In this document: positions 22,801 through 33,826 of the stretch, one piece after another | Layout of the letters: every line of letters begins with the position of its first letter | Numbering within the stretch: position 1 is the first letter of the stretch | Assembly: GCA_036365515.1 (NCBI GenBank) | Contig: CM070876.1 | Location: forward strand, 130,937,394 to 131,001,393 | Length of the DNA stretch: 64,000 nucleotides | Origin: Torymus aiolomorphi | Lineage: Eukaryota > Arthropoda > Insecta > Hymenoptera > Torymidae | Direction: 5' to 3' | Translations under genes and position numbers: made by a program | The notes under the pieces: model-generated | The model's database searches: none | Seen by the model: only the letters and a program-made list of their open reading frames with translations | What the model was told of the DNA's origin: nothing

Positions 22801-25800
22801 TTTTAACCAAATATAGTCTTCAATAAGTGTTATAAGTGGTTAAAATTTTAGGTCGATAAATCAACAATCCTCTGAAAAAACGCAATTCGAAAATTATAAA
22901 GAAAAATTTTTAACCTCAAATATCTTTAATCGTAATTGACCGATTTTTTTGGGCAACGAACTCGGTTCGAAGATATAAAAAAGCTATCTCTGTGCCAAAT
23001 TACAAGACGATTGCTTGATTTTTACTCCTGTTATCGCATCCGAAAGAAAGTTCCCTTGTTTTCAAAAATATTTTTTTTCTTTGAAACAAATGAAGATAAT
23101 CACTTGAAATTTTAACCAAATATAGTCTTCAATGAGTGTTATAAGTGGTTAAAATTTTAGGTCGATAAATCAACAATCCTCTGAAAAAATGCAATTCGAA
23201 AATTAAAAAGAAAAATTTTTAACCTCAAATATCTTTAATCGTAATTGACCGATTTTTTTGGGCAACGAACTCGGTTCGAAGATATAAAAAAGCTATCTCT
23301 GTGCCAAATTTCAAGACGATTGGTTGATTTTTACTCCTGTTATCGCGTCCGAAAGAAAGTTCCCTTGTTTTAAAAATTATTTTATTTCTCTGAAACAAAT
23401 GAAGATAATCACTTGGATTTTTTACCAAATATAGTCTTCAATGAGTGTTATAAGTGGTTAAAATTTTAGGTCGATAAATCAACAATCCTCTGAAAAAACG
23501 CAATTCGAAAATTAAAAAGAAAAATTTTTAACCTCAAATATCTTTAATCGTAATTGACCGATTTTTTTGGGCAACGAACTCGGTTCGAAGATATAAAAAA
23601 GCTATCTCTGTGCCAAATTTCAAGACGATTGGTTGATTTTTACTCCTGTTATCGCGTCCGAAAGAAAGTTCCCTTGTTTTCAAAAATATTTTTTTTCTTT
23701 GAAACAAATGAAGATAATCACTTGAAATTTTAACCAAATATAGTCTTCAATAAGTGTTATAAGCGGTTAAAATTTTAGGTCGATAAATCAACAATCCTCT
23801 GAAAAAACGCAATTCGAAAATTAAAAAGAAAAATTTTTAACCTCAAATATCTTTAATCGTAATTGACCGATTTTTTTGCGCAACGAACTCGGTTCGAAGA
23901 TATAAAAAAGCTATCTCTGTGCCAAATTAAAAGACGATTGCTTGATTTTTACTCCTGTTATCGCATCCGAAAGAAAGTTCCCTTGTTTTCAAAAATATTT
24001 TTTTTCTTTGAAACAAATGAAGATAATCACTTGAAATTTTAACCAAATATAGTCTTCAATGAGTGTTATAAGTGGTTAAAATTTTAGGTCGATAAATCAA
24101 CAATCCTCTGAAAAAATGCAATTCGAAAATTAAAAAGAAAAATTTTTAACCTCAAATATCTTTAATCGTAATTGACCGATTTTTTTGGGCAACGAACTCG
24201 GTTCGAAGATATAAAAAAGCTATCTCTGTGCCAAATTTCAAGACGATTGGTTGATTTTTACTCCTGTTATCGCGTCCGAAAGAAAGTTCCCTTGTTTTAA
24301 AAATTATTTTATTTCTCTGAAACAAATGAAGATAATCACTTGGATTTTTTACCAAATATAGTCTTCAATGAGTGTTATAAGTGGTTAAAATTTTAGGTCG
24401 ATAAATCAACAATCCTCTGAAAAAACGCAATTCGAAAATTAAAAAGAAAAATTTTTAACCTCAAATATCTTTAATCGTAATTGACCGATTTTTTTGGGCA
24501 ACGAACTCGGTTCGAAGATATAAAAAAGCTATCTCTGTGCCAAATTTCAAGACGATTGGTTGATTTTTACTCCTGTTATCGCGTCCGAAAGAAAGTTCCC
24601 TTGTTTTCAAAAATATTTTTTTTCTTTGAAACAAATGAAGATAATCACTTGAAATTTTAACCAAATATAGTCTTCAATAAGTGTTATAAGCGGTTAAAAT
24701 TTTAGGTCGATAAATCAACAATCCTCTGAAAAAACGCAATTCGAAAATTAAAAAGAAAAATTTTTAACCTCAAATATCTTTAATCGTAATTGACCGATTT
24801 TTTTGCGCAACGAACTCGGTTCGAAGATATAAAAAAGCTATCTCTGTGCCAAATTACAAGACGATTGCTTGATTTTTACTCCTGTTATCGCATCCGAAAG
24901 AAAGTTCCCTTGTTTTCAAAAATATTTTTTTTCTTTGAAACAAATGAAGATAATCACTTGAAATTTTAACCAAATATAGTCTTCAATGAGTGTTATAAGT
25001 GGTTAAAATTTTAGGTCGATAAATCAACAATCCTCTGAAAAAATGCAATTCGAAAATTAAAAAGAAAAATTTTTAACCTCAAATATCTTTAATCGTAATT
25101 GACCGATTTTTTGGGCAACGACCTCGGTTCGAAGATATAAAAAAGCTATCTCTGTGCCAAATTTCAAGACGATTGGTTGATTTTTACTCCTGTTATCGCG
25201 TCCGAAAGAAAGTTCCCTTGTTTTAAAAATTATTTTATTTCTCTGAAACAAATGAAGATAATCACTTGGATTTTTTACCAAATATAGTCTTCAATGAGTG
25301 TTATAAGTGGTTAAAATTTTAGGTCGATAAATCAACAATCCTCTGAAAAAACGCAATTCGAAAATTAAAAAGAAAAATTTTTAACCTCAAATATCTTTAA
25401 TCGTAATTGACCGATTTTTTTGGGCAACGAACTCGGTTCGAAGATATAAAAAAGCTATCTCTGTGCCAAATTTCAAGACGATTGGTTGATTTTTACTCCT
25501 GTTATCGCGTCCGAAAGAAAGTTCCCTTGTTTTCAAAAATATTTTTTTTCTTTGAAACAAATGAAGATAATCACTTGAAATTTTAACCAAATATAGTCTT
25601 CAATAAGTGTTATAAGTGGTTAAAATTTTAGGTCGATAAATCAACAATCCTCTGAAAAAACGCAATTCGAAAATTAAAAAGAAAAATTTTTAACCTCAAA
25701 TATCTTTAATCGTAATTGACCGATTTTTTTGCGCAACGAACTCGGTTCGAAGATATAAAAAAGCTATCTCTGTGCCAAATTTCAAGACGATTGGTTGATT

Positions 25801-25950
25801 TTTACTCCTGTTATCAAGTCCGAAAAAAAATGCAATTTTTTTCAAATTTTTTTTCTAGAAAAGAAATGAAGATAATCACTTGAAGTTTTAACCAAATATA
25901 GTCTTCAATGATTGTTATAAGTGGTTAAAATTTCAAGTCGATAAATAAAA
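19895..25950. repeat. 309-bp satellite array with a 927-bp higher-order repeat
   Basis: The word CAAGACGATTG recurs about every 309 bp (near 19,915, 20,225, 20,534, 20,843 and so on to 25,784), giving about 20 units. Three variants can be told apart. A has TTTTAAAAATTATTTTATTTCTCTG. B has TTTTCAAAAATATTTTTTTTC with GATTGGTTGA. C has the same AT block with ACAAGACGATTGCTTGA and CGCATCCG. From the fourth unit the order is largely A-B-C repeated, so the array is built of trimers. Exceptions are a B where A is expected at about 22,386, and a missing B after the first unit. Edge units are more diverged. The recurring 67-residue minus-strand frames are a by-product of near-identical units. Confidence 0.95.
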
Positions 25951-26276
25951 TATTTTTTGAGAAATTAATTTATGAAATATAAAAATGTTTTCCTTAATAA
26001 CAAATGACAGAGTAAAGATAATTCAACTTTTAAAAAAAGAAATTGTAGGTAATTTGAAGACCTTTCAAAAACAGTTTACTATATTATGTAATAATGGCTG
26101 TATGATATGAAAAAATCAAAAAAACTGAAAATTCAAAATCATTTTTTGGTTATAAAACAAAAGAAAAACGATAAAATGAAAAAATAGGTTAAGCTATTTC
26201 TATTCTATGTCCAAACGAAGAGAATAAGCCCTCATAGATGAAAATCGGTCAATTCGTTCAAAAGTTATAGCCGGTA
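25951..26276. other. Decayed satellite flank
   Basis: No gene is seen. The phrase AAATCGGTCAATTCGTTCAAAAG near 26,240 resembles the inverse of the satellite phrase around GACCGATTTTTTTG, so this may be a diverged remnant. Confidence 0.4.
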
Positions 26277-26285
26277 CACACACAC

Positions 26286-26343
<58 letters not shown>

Positions 26344-26352
26344 ACATACAGA
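26277..26352. repeat. (CA)n microsatellite
   Basis: About 35 CA units are interrupted only by single G or T changes. Confidence 0.95.
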
Positions 26353-26689
26353 CACGAAAATTTTTGTTCTCAAAAACATCGGATATTGGTGCCAAAAGTC
26401 TTAAAAAATGTTTTTAAACATTTTTTGTTCCAAAAATTTTTTTCAACATTACAAAGCTTCCTCTTTGAGGAAGCAATACATTAAATAATTAATAAAAAAT
26501 TTTCATTATTTAATATAACTAATAATATTTTTAGTCAATAAAAATGTAATACTTATGTACTATTCTTAATAGTAATAATATTCAGATAAAGTATTTTGAA
26601 AGATATATTACAAGAATATTTTAAGTGAATGTACAAAGGTGATGTATAGTATTGTATGTAAAATCTTACGGTCCGTACATATATATATT
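26353..26689. other. AT-rich DNA, no gene seen
   Basis: Short TTTTTAAAC and AATATT runs only. No structure supports a gene. Confidence 0.5.
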
Positions 26690-26847
26690 TCTCGAAAGGG
26701 GTTTATAAAGCCCATTTTTTTATATATAGGGGTTTATCGAGCCCGATTTTGATTATGCAGCCCGGGCTTCATAATATTTCTAAATATAGGGGTTTATGCG
26801 GCCCGACCTAGAGTCTATAACCCCAGGGTCCATTATTTCTTTAGTCA
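26690..26847. repeat. GGGGTTTAT-GCCC short repeat and MITE fragment
   Basis: GGGGTTTATAAAGCCC, GGGGTTTATCGAGCCC and GGGGTTTATGCGGCCC occur at about 30- to 60-bp spacing. The last 40 bp (AGAGTC, GGGTCCATTATTTCTTTAGT) is a diverged copy of the interior of the MITE at 28,155-28,336. Confidence 0.55.
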
Positions 26848-27954
26848 TGTAACGTCCGTGTTACAATGTCGCGAAAACGATAAAGTTAACGCGATAAATG
26901 TTCCAGTTTCGGTTTACGCCTACACGTAATAACCACGGGAGTAGGAACGCGTGAAAATAGTTAATCGGACAGGTAAATTAAACAATGATAATTCGCGATA
27001 CTAATTAAGCGGCAAGCGACAGCGTCAGCGAACAATTAGAGTGACAGAGAAAGAGAAAGGATAGCGACCTTCAGAGTTACTTACTTTGGGGCGGTTGCGG
27101 TTGGCTCGTTCTCTCAGTTAGCCCTCGGCAGTCTCAGGACCCAAACTCAGCGGGCGATTCAAATGGCAGAAGGACAGGATTGTGTAAATAAAGTAACACT
27201 CAAAAATGCAATTATGTGATGTTTATTAATTGCATAAAGTTACGTTAAAACTGTTACACACTGATTGTAGTCGAGATATAATATCAACAATTATTCGCGG
27301 GACTACAATCAGAGAAGCTTGACAAATATTTTAAGTTAATTCCACACGAAAATATTCTAAGTCAATTATACTCGAAATTATCCTAAGTAAATTCTACTCG
27401 AAATTATTCTAAGTAAATTCTGCTCGAAAATATTCTAAGTAAATTCTGCTCGAAAATATTCTAAGTTAATTCTGCTCGAAAATATTCTAAGTCAGAATAC
27501 AAAATGTCGGAAATTATTCTAAGTCCAATTGTTACAATTAAATAGTCGTCGGTCAAGGGCTTCGCCCTTCGAAACAAAAAGAACAAAAGCTTCTGCCTCG
27601 AGTGGAGGCGCGTCGCGGCTTTTATACCCGCGCATGTATCTAGGGCAGATGCAAAGGTAAGGGAGTGTAGGGTATCTCATCTTTTGCATGGGGTGGCAAG
27701 GACGCGGGTGGGGAACTCGGGTTCGAATGTGGCGCTGCCAAGGACAAGGGTTGGATCGATAGGCGGGACGAATACGGGTAAGGTAGGATTCGTTATCATG
27801 CGAACTGTGGCTGTCGCAGGTAACCCAGTTGCTACTAGGTGGCGTTACTGACAGGAAATAGGACTCATGGTAACATGAAGGAAAAAAGGTTGTAGGGTGG
27901 TATAGATGGTAGCATGGGTGTCCAAAGTAGCGGTCAGTCGTGCTCGACGTGACA
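26848..27954. mobile_element. Probable solo LTR (1.1 kb)
   Basis: The unit starts TGTAACGTCC and ends GACGTGACA, so the ends are short inverted repeats. It is flanked by GTCA at 26,844-26,847 and 27,955-27,958 (AGTCA if the last A is counted). A TATAAAAGCCGCG box lies on the minus strand near 27,620, which suggests minus orientation. No gag or pol lies beside it. A solo LTR left by recombination fits best. A non-LTR origin is not excluded. Confidence 0.5.
27335..27490. repeat. 26-bp minisatellite inside the solo LTR
   Basis: About six copies of TAAGTAAATTCTGCTCGAAA plus ATATTC are arranged in tandem, with substitutions such as TACTCG and AATTATTC. Confidence 0.85.
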
Positions 27955-28028
27955 GTCACTTGACATAGGGAACTCTGGGCTGTAGGTACTAATATACAGT
28001 CTTGTGCTACATAAACCCCGATAAGTGT

Positions 28029-28031
28029 ATA

Positions 28032-28106
<75 letters not shown>
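28029..28106. repeat. (TA)n microsatellite
   Basis: Nearly uninterrupted TA dinucleotides. Confidence 0.95.
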
Positions 28107-28111
<5 letters not shown>

Positions 28112-28154
28112 CTATGGGAATTGGTATATTTGAAGAGATATCAACGTATAGATC

Positions 28155-28336
28155 GGTACTTTTGAAGAGATGTCGGCATTTTGAGGAGACTCCTCAAATT
28201 TCTCAACGCAAGAATCGCGACTGTTGAGGAGAAATCTATACTCCCTTTTCCCAGAGTCGGTAACCTGAGGGTCATTATTTCTTTAGTCACATTGTCCGAA
28301 CTCTGAGCGAAAGGTTCACATCTCCTCAAAAGTACC
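28155..28336. mobile_element. MITE with GGTACTTTTGA(A/G)GAGATGT termini
   Basis: The left end GGTACTTTTGAAGAGATGT and the right end, the inverse of GGTACTTTTGAGGAGATGT, differ by one base. The 182-bp element is bordered by TA microsatellites. A tandem relative, GGTATATTTGAAGAGATATC, lies just outside at 28,121-28,141. Confidence 0.65.
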
Positions 28337-28347
28337 AATTTACAAAC

Positions 28348-28351
<4 letters not shown>

Positions 28352-28430
<79 letters not shown>

Positions 28431-28512
28431 CATAATAATAATAATAATAATAATAATTATAATAATAATAATAATATATAATTTAAATATATATATATAT
28501 ATATATATATTT
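28352..28512. repeat. (TA)n, (ATA)n and (TA)n microsatellite cluster
   Basis: TA repeats to about 28,424, then AATAATAAT triplets to about 28,475, then TA repeats again. Confidence 0.95.
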
Positions 28513-28822
28513 AAAATCATTCCACTTTAAAAACATATGGAGTTTGTTTGGTACACATTCAAATGCCGTAAGTCTTTACGTACTTTACTCACACCTGTTT
28601 AGATTTGTTTGTATGTGAGAGAGTAAACGAGGGCGATGACCGAGCTGTGTAACGTCAGCGTATCCGTACTTTAAAAACAGATGGAATAGTTTTTTTTTTA
28701 TATGTTTAAATGGCTCAAGTGAAGACTTGAGCCATTTAAACGTGTACTCACACTTGTTTAGATTTTTTGAATATAAGAGAATTAACGATTTTGCTTATCA
28801 TTGTTACATGTATCTTTTTTTA
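28513..28822. repeat. Direct repeats and a perfect 17-bp-stem hairpin
   Basis: TACTCACACCTGTTTAGATTT near 28,587 recurs as TACTCACACTTGTTTAGATTT near 28,745. At 28,704-28,741 a perfect inverted repeat (GTTTAAATGGCTCAAGT, loop GAAG, then the exact inverse) forms a 38-nt hairpin. Confidence 0.8.
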
Positions 28823-29456
28823 TACACGGTGACCCATTTTAATCGCTACACCCGGATTTTTCGGATCCTAAGACAGATAGGAAAAAATGATTCAGACAAA
28901 AGTTGTAGGGGACGAAGGGGGCCAAACGATGGTCCTAACAGCTTTGACCTTGAACTTGACCTTCAAGGTTATTTCAAGGTCAAGTCGTTTTTTTTAATAG
29001 GAACACCTATTTTTGACCCCGGATTCGGAAAGAGCGGGAAATTTTACGTTCAAAATCATATTGAGACATTTTTTTTCAAGGTCATTTCAAGGTCATTTCA
29101 AGGCCAAATGAAGGTCGAACTCCGAAAAATCCATTTTAAGTCGTTTTTTCCATGAGTCACAGGCTTAAGTGGTTCAAACTGATCGTAGGTTTAATAGGGA
29201 AACCCACACACCCAAAACTTTCACATCCTAGTAAACAAATATCAAACTTGCACATCCGAACCCCATGCTCTTCATAGCCTCACATGCTAAACTGTTACAC
29301 CAGACATCCCCCAGTCCCACACATCTCTACCCCATGTCTGATGTTTGTTTAACGGAAACTTCAAGATCATTAAAGCTTCTGTTGTAAATGTGTCAACCTT
29401 ACGTTTAGCGCTACCCAGAAACAACGACGTGGACGTAGTAAGGATTGTTTCCTTTG

Positions 29457-29706
29457 GGGTGCTTGATTAAAGTGAGTCCCCTTGCCTCTCACTGTTCAGG
29501 GTGCTTGATTTAAGTGAGTCCCTTCGCCTCTCACTGATCGGGGTGCTTGATTAAAGTGAGTCCCCTTGCCTCTCACTGTTCAGGGTGCTTGATTTACGTG
29601 AGTCCCTTCGCCTCTCACTGATCGGAGTGCTTGATTAAAGTGAGTCCCCTTGCCTCTCACTGTTCAGGGTGCTTGATTTAAGTGAGTCCCTTCGCCTCTC
29701 ACTTAT
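29457..29706. repeat. Subterminal ~42-bp tandem repeats, left arm
   Basis: About six units of GTGCTTGATTAAAGTGAGTC followed by CCTTGCCTCTCACTG alternate between two versions (TTAAAG with CCCCTTG, and TTTAAG with CCCTTCG), giving an 84-bp double unit. The inverse array lies at 31,707-31,960. Confidence 0.9.
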
Positions 29707-29714
29707 GTGTTTAT

Positions 29715-30779
29715 CTAACCTCGAAGAAAATGTTCGAAATTACGACCATTTGCTTCCAGGCACATAGTCAAACGCCTTTGGAAGTGGCGAACGGTGTTTA
29801 GCAAAGTTTGCCTTGGAATGGCAGCGCATGCTCGACGAATTCTGTCCATCATGTCTACTCTTGTGGTGGGCCTTTCCTCAAAAAGGGCATTTTTTAAATA
29901 CCCCCATAAGTAAAAATCTGGTGATGTAAGATCTGGTGAGCAAGCAGGCCATTCAACCGGACCACCTCGACCAATCCATCTGTTACCATACTGCTCATTC
30001 AAAAAAGTCCTGACAATTCGAGCGAAATGTGGTGTTGCGCCGTCCTGCTGGAGCCACATTCTTCATCGCGTTTCTAAGTCAACATCTTCCATCAATACAG
30101 GTAGTTCATCTCTTATTAGCGTTAAGTACGTGTGTTGATTAACATTTTCTTCGAAAAAATAAGGGCCAATCACATATCCATTAATAATCCCACACCATAC
30201 CATAATACTCCATCGTCTTTGATGGTTTACAGTTCTGATCCAATGAGGATTAACATCAGACCAGTAATGACAATGATGTCTATTCAATTCCCCATCAGTT
30301 TGAAATTTTACCTCATCAGAAAAAAGAACAAAATTAAAAAAGTCTGGATCATTTTCTATCATTTGTAAAGCCCATTGGCAAAACACAATACGCTGTTGAA
30401 AATGAGCAAACTGTAGCTCTTGGACCAGAGTAATATGATACGCATGATATCTAAGCACCTTCATAATTCTTAAAAATGTTCTTTTTTGAAGACCGATTTC
30501 CCTTTCGATTCGACGAGCGCTTATCTGTGGGTCAAGATGAATTATTGCCAGAATAGTCACAACCCGATTATCATTTTCATCATATTGATGGCGCCTACGT
30601 TGACGAACCATGTGTCCACCACGAGCTCTTTGAGTTAAGCGTCTGATAGCCATAGCGTCAGGGTGTCGTCTGTCTGGATAGCGTTCAGCATAAATTCTTG
30701 CCGCAGCACGATAATTACTTCGGCTTTCTCCTAAAGCCAACATCATGTCAACGATCTCGTTGGGCGGATAGTCAGCCAT
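29715..30779 (-). pseudogene. DD41D mariner-like transposase (one nonsense codon)
   Basis: This DDE transposase would cut and paste the element at TA sites. The N terminus starts MADYPPNEIVDMM and carries helix-turn-helix regions, including a basic segment near residue 70-80 and RRIEREIGLQKRTFLRIMK. The catalytic core has LFSDEVKF (first Asp), WLQQDGATPH (second Asp) and CSPDLTSPDFYLWGYLK (third Asp). I count 41 residues between the second and third, so it fits the DD41D group. A TGA at 30,063-30,065 splits the protein just before the second Asp, leaving 238 and 114 residues. The same TGA is present in the right arm. Total length without the stop would be about 354 residues, normal for the superfamily. 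Confidence 0.85.
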
Positions 30780-31240
30780 TTCAGAGCCAGCTATTAATTA
30801 CTATTAAATTTGAATAGTGAAATGGTATAAAAAATATTAATAATTATAATATTTGCCCGTATACGGTCGCGACCAAAAAAGAAAAATGTTCCTAAATTAT
30901 GGTAACTTTATCTGACTAAGTGTATTTGCCAAAAGTACTCCGATTGTCACACTTTTGTAATTGTAAGTTTTATAATAAAGTAATAATCATTAAATTATTT
31001 CTAATTTGAACTGCACATAATACTAAAAGTTGCTTTTATTTTAAATATTGTGAATTATTGCCGTTCAAACTTGAGAAATACTAATATAGATAATGTAATC
31101 ATTAAAGGCACATTTACAAATAATTTCTGTTCCGTCAAGATTTTTGTACAAAAAAGAAATGTTGTATCTTTATTCTTTTGAAAGTTATGAGTAAATTAAA
31201 GATATGAGCTGTAAAAAAATGTCATTGTTTAAAAAGAAAA
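30780..31240. other. Central spacer of the mariner-like element
   Basis: This is AT-rich DNA upstream of the transposase start, unique to the element centre. No gene seen. It should contain the transposase promoter on the minus strand, but I cannot place a clear TATA box. Confidence 0.5.
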
Positions 31241-31699
31241 GTGATTGGCCCTTATTTTTTCGAAGAAAATGTTAATCAACACACGTACTTAACGCTAATA
31301 AGAGATGAACTACCTGTATTAATGGAAGATGTTGACTTAGAAACGCGATGAAGAATGTGGCTCCAGCAGGACGGCGCAACACCACATTTCGCTCGAATTG
31401 TCAGGACTTTTTTGAATGAGCAGTACGGTAACAGATGGATTGGTCGAGGTGGTCCGGTTGAATGGCCTGCTTGCTCACCAGATCTTACATCACCAGATTT
31501 TTACTTATGGGGGTATTTAAAAAATGCCGTTTTTGAGGAAAGGCCCACCACAAGAGTAGACATGATGGACAGAATTCGTCGAGCATGCGCTGCCATTCCA
31601 AGGCAAACTTTGCTAAACACCGTTCGCCACTTCCAAAGGCGTTTGACTATGTGCCTGGAAGCAAATGGTCGCAATTTCGAACATTTTCTTCGAGGTTAG
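31241..31699 (+). pseudogene. Inverted duplicate of transposase C-terminal half
   Basis: This is the exact inverse counterpart of 29,715-30,173 with very few differences (for example Ala to Val in the -KNALFEE- block). It carries the second and third catalytic Asp and the same TGA, but no N-terminal DNA-binding region, so it cannot be a transposase on its own. It exists because the arm boundary falls inside the gene. Confidence 0.85.
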
Positions 31700-31706
31700 A
31701 TAAACA

Positions 31707-31960
31707 CATAAGTGAGAGGCGAAGGGACTCACTTAAATCAAGCACCCTGAACAGTGAGAGGCAAGGGGACTCACTTTAATCAAGCACCCCGATCAGTGAG
31801 AGGCGAAGGGACTCACTTAAATCAAGCACCCTGAACAGTGAGAGGCAAGGGGACTCACTTTAATCAAGCACCCCGATCAGTGAGAGGCGAAGGGACTCAC
31901 TTAAATCAAGCACCCTGAACAGTGAGAGGCAAGGGGACTCACTTTAATCAAGCACCCCAA
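31707..31960. repeat. Subterminal ~42-bp tandem repeats, right arm
   Basis: Inverse of the array at 29,457-29,706, with the same alternation of the two unit versions. Confidence 0.9.
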
Positions 31961-32592
31961 AGGAAACAATCCTTACTACGTCCACGTCGTTGTTTCTGGG
32001 TAGCGCTAAACGTAAGGTTGACACATTTACAACAGAAGCTTTAATGATCTTGAAGTTTCCGTTAAACAAACATCAGACATGGGGTAGAGATGTGTGGGAC
32101 TGGGGGATGTCTGGTGTAACAGTTTAGCATGTGAGGCTATGAAGAGCATGGGGTTCGGATGTGCAAGTTTGATATTTGTTTACTAGGATGTGAAAGTTTT
32201 GGGTGTGTGGGTTTCCCTATTAAACCTACGATCAGTTTGAACCACTTAAGCCTGTGACTCATGGAAAAACGACTTAAAATGGATTTTTCGGAGTTCGACC
32301 TTCATTTGGCCTTGAAATGACCTTGAAATGACCTTGAAAAAAAATGTCTCAATATGATTTTGAACGTAAAATTTCCCGCTCTTTCCGAATCCGGGGTCAA
32401 AAATAGGTGTTCCTATTAAAAAAAACCACTTGACCTTGAAATAACCTTGAAGGTCAAGTTCAAGGTCAAAGCTGTTAGGACCATCGTTTGGCCCCCTTCG
32501 TCCCCTACAACTTTTGTCTGAATTATTTTTTCCTATCTGTCTTAGGATCCGAAAAATCCGGGTGTAGCGATTAAAATGGGTCACCGTGTATA

Positions 32593-33157
32593 CTAACTGA
32601 TATCACAAAATATTTTACGGTTAATATTATAAAGAAATGAGATTTTTGTAAACAATATAATTTTTTATTTACCTATATTTTGGTGGAACTCCACTTTAAG
32701 TAAACAAACGTGTAGCAATTTCAATATAATATACGATCAACGAGATAGATGTTGTATTTAATCAAAATTATAACGTACACAACTCGATTACTTCTGTAAT
32801 AAAATGAACAAGCATTATTTCCCCACTTCAATACAAGTACAATAACAATATCAATTTTTAACTTACTTATATATTCTTGTGCACACTGCAATTTAATACA
32901 GTACAAACGTGAAGCAATTTTAATATAATATATGAATAACGAGATGTTATATTTAACCAAAACTATAATGTACACCGCTCGGCTGCTTCTGCAACACTGA
33001 CTGTACTCAGCTACGCTGCTACAGAAACGTTATACGTTAGGTATAATAGATGCTCACTAAAGTACGTTTGCTGAAATGGAGAGCAGGTCAGAAATTTTGA
33101 ATGAGCCAATGAGATTTTCACAATTTTCTTTAGAAGCAATCCTTAGACAGAAGTAGT
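32593..33157. repeat. AT-rich DNA with a diverged ~190-bp direct duplication
   Basis: The phrase GCAATTTCAATATAATATA near 32,717 and the following 90 bp recur in diverged form from about 32,912 (GCAATTTTAATATAATATA). No gene seen. Confidence 0.6.
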
Positions 33158-33253
33158 AGTAGTATACCCCTCGCTATGGGCCGTCACAACAAACTTGACC
33201 TCGACCACAGACGTCAGCTTGTAGTCAAGGTCAAGAAAGTCGATCTGAAGACC
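33158..33253. repeat. Left terminal inverted repeat of the Polinton
   Basis: Matches the inverse of 55,350-55,444 through CCCCTCGCTATGGGCCGTCA and CAACAAACTTGACCTC, then with gaps through GTCAGCT and AAGGTCAAGAA. A short AGT triplet expansion sits at the outer edge. Confidence 0.65.
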
Positions 33254-33826
33254 ATAGTTGACTTCGTATATGACAGAGAGATTTGATTTAAACTCTTTAT
33301 TTTCGATAAGGTCCAGGTACCATATATTGCCATACAGCCATAGAATATACCTAGTAAGAGAATAGGTAAAAAATCATAATAGTATCATAGTAGTGAAAAT
33401 TCAAAAAAGAAATAGTATAATAAAAATATGAACAAAGTATAAAATTGAACGCAAAAACATATTAATTAGCGCATACAGAGAGAACATACACTGAATATTA
33501 TCAGAGATATATAATTTAATATTTATTTAAACTTACCTAGTATATGAAACGCATGCGTCGAAGACGTTCCTCTCTACGCATGCTATTTTTTTATATCAGC
33601 GTCCAAATCCTATCGGCGAAATAAATTATCACAAACATTGGTTCTCTCATATTCGCATCCACTCGTATATAACTATAGTTTGCTGATCTCCATGTGAAAT
33701 CCCGTCTTGTCACATTAAAAACCTCACGTCACCAAACCGAAATTGTGTATTTGCTGCAAATGAGATAGGGAAGTTATGCACTCTTCTGATTCTTAACAAT
33801 CTTTCGAAGTATGGGTCAGTAGGATA
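33254..33826. other. Polinton left flank, no gene seen
   Basis: AT-rich sequence. I see no frame longer than background and no recognisable motif. Confidence 0.45.

Larger units (their letters stand above)
28823..32590 (-). mobile_element. DD41D mariner-like transposon with 1.35-kb inverted arms
   Basis: Both ends read TA then CACGGTGACCC inward. The left arm 28,821-30,173 and the right arm 31,241-32,592 are near-identical inverted copies. The 1.07-kb centre (30,174-31,240) holds the N-terminal half of a mariner-type transposase and its upstream DNA. The C-terminal half of the transposase lies inside the left arm and so is duplicated, inverted, in the right arm. TA flanks fit Tc1/mariner target choice. 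Such long arms are not typical of mariner elements. Either the element carries long terminal repeats natively, or a copy was inverted and joined. Confidence 0.85.

Noticed and set aside
20446..25590. Series of 67-residue minus-strand frames
   Set aside because: They recur every 309 bp because the satellite units are nearly identical, and the C units have a stop. No sign of protein-level constraint.
28326..28520. Ile/Tyr repeat frame (also 43,435-43,686)
   Set aside because: Translation of TA microsatellites.
28727..29155. Frame in the left mariner arm (mirrored at 32,246-32,584)
   Set aside because: It lies between the element end and the subterminal repeats, runs opposite to the transposase and consists of repeated AAGGTCA-type words.
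29457..29706. Possible CRISPR array
   Set aside because: The repeats are contiguous without unique spacers, mirrored in an inverted arm and part of a eukaryotic transposon.
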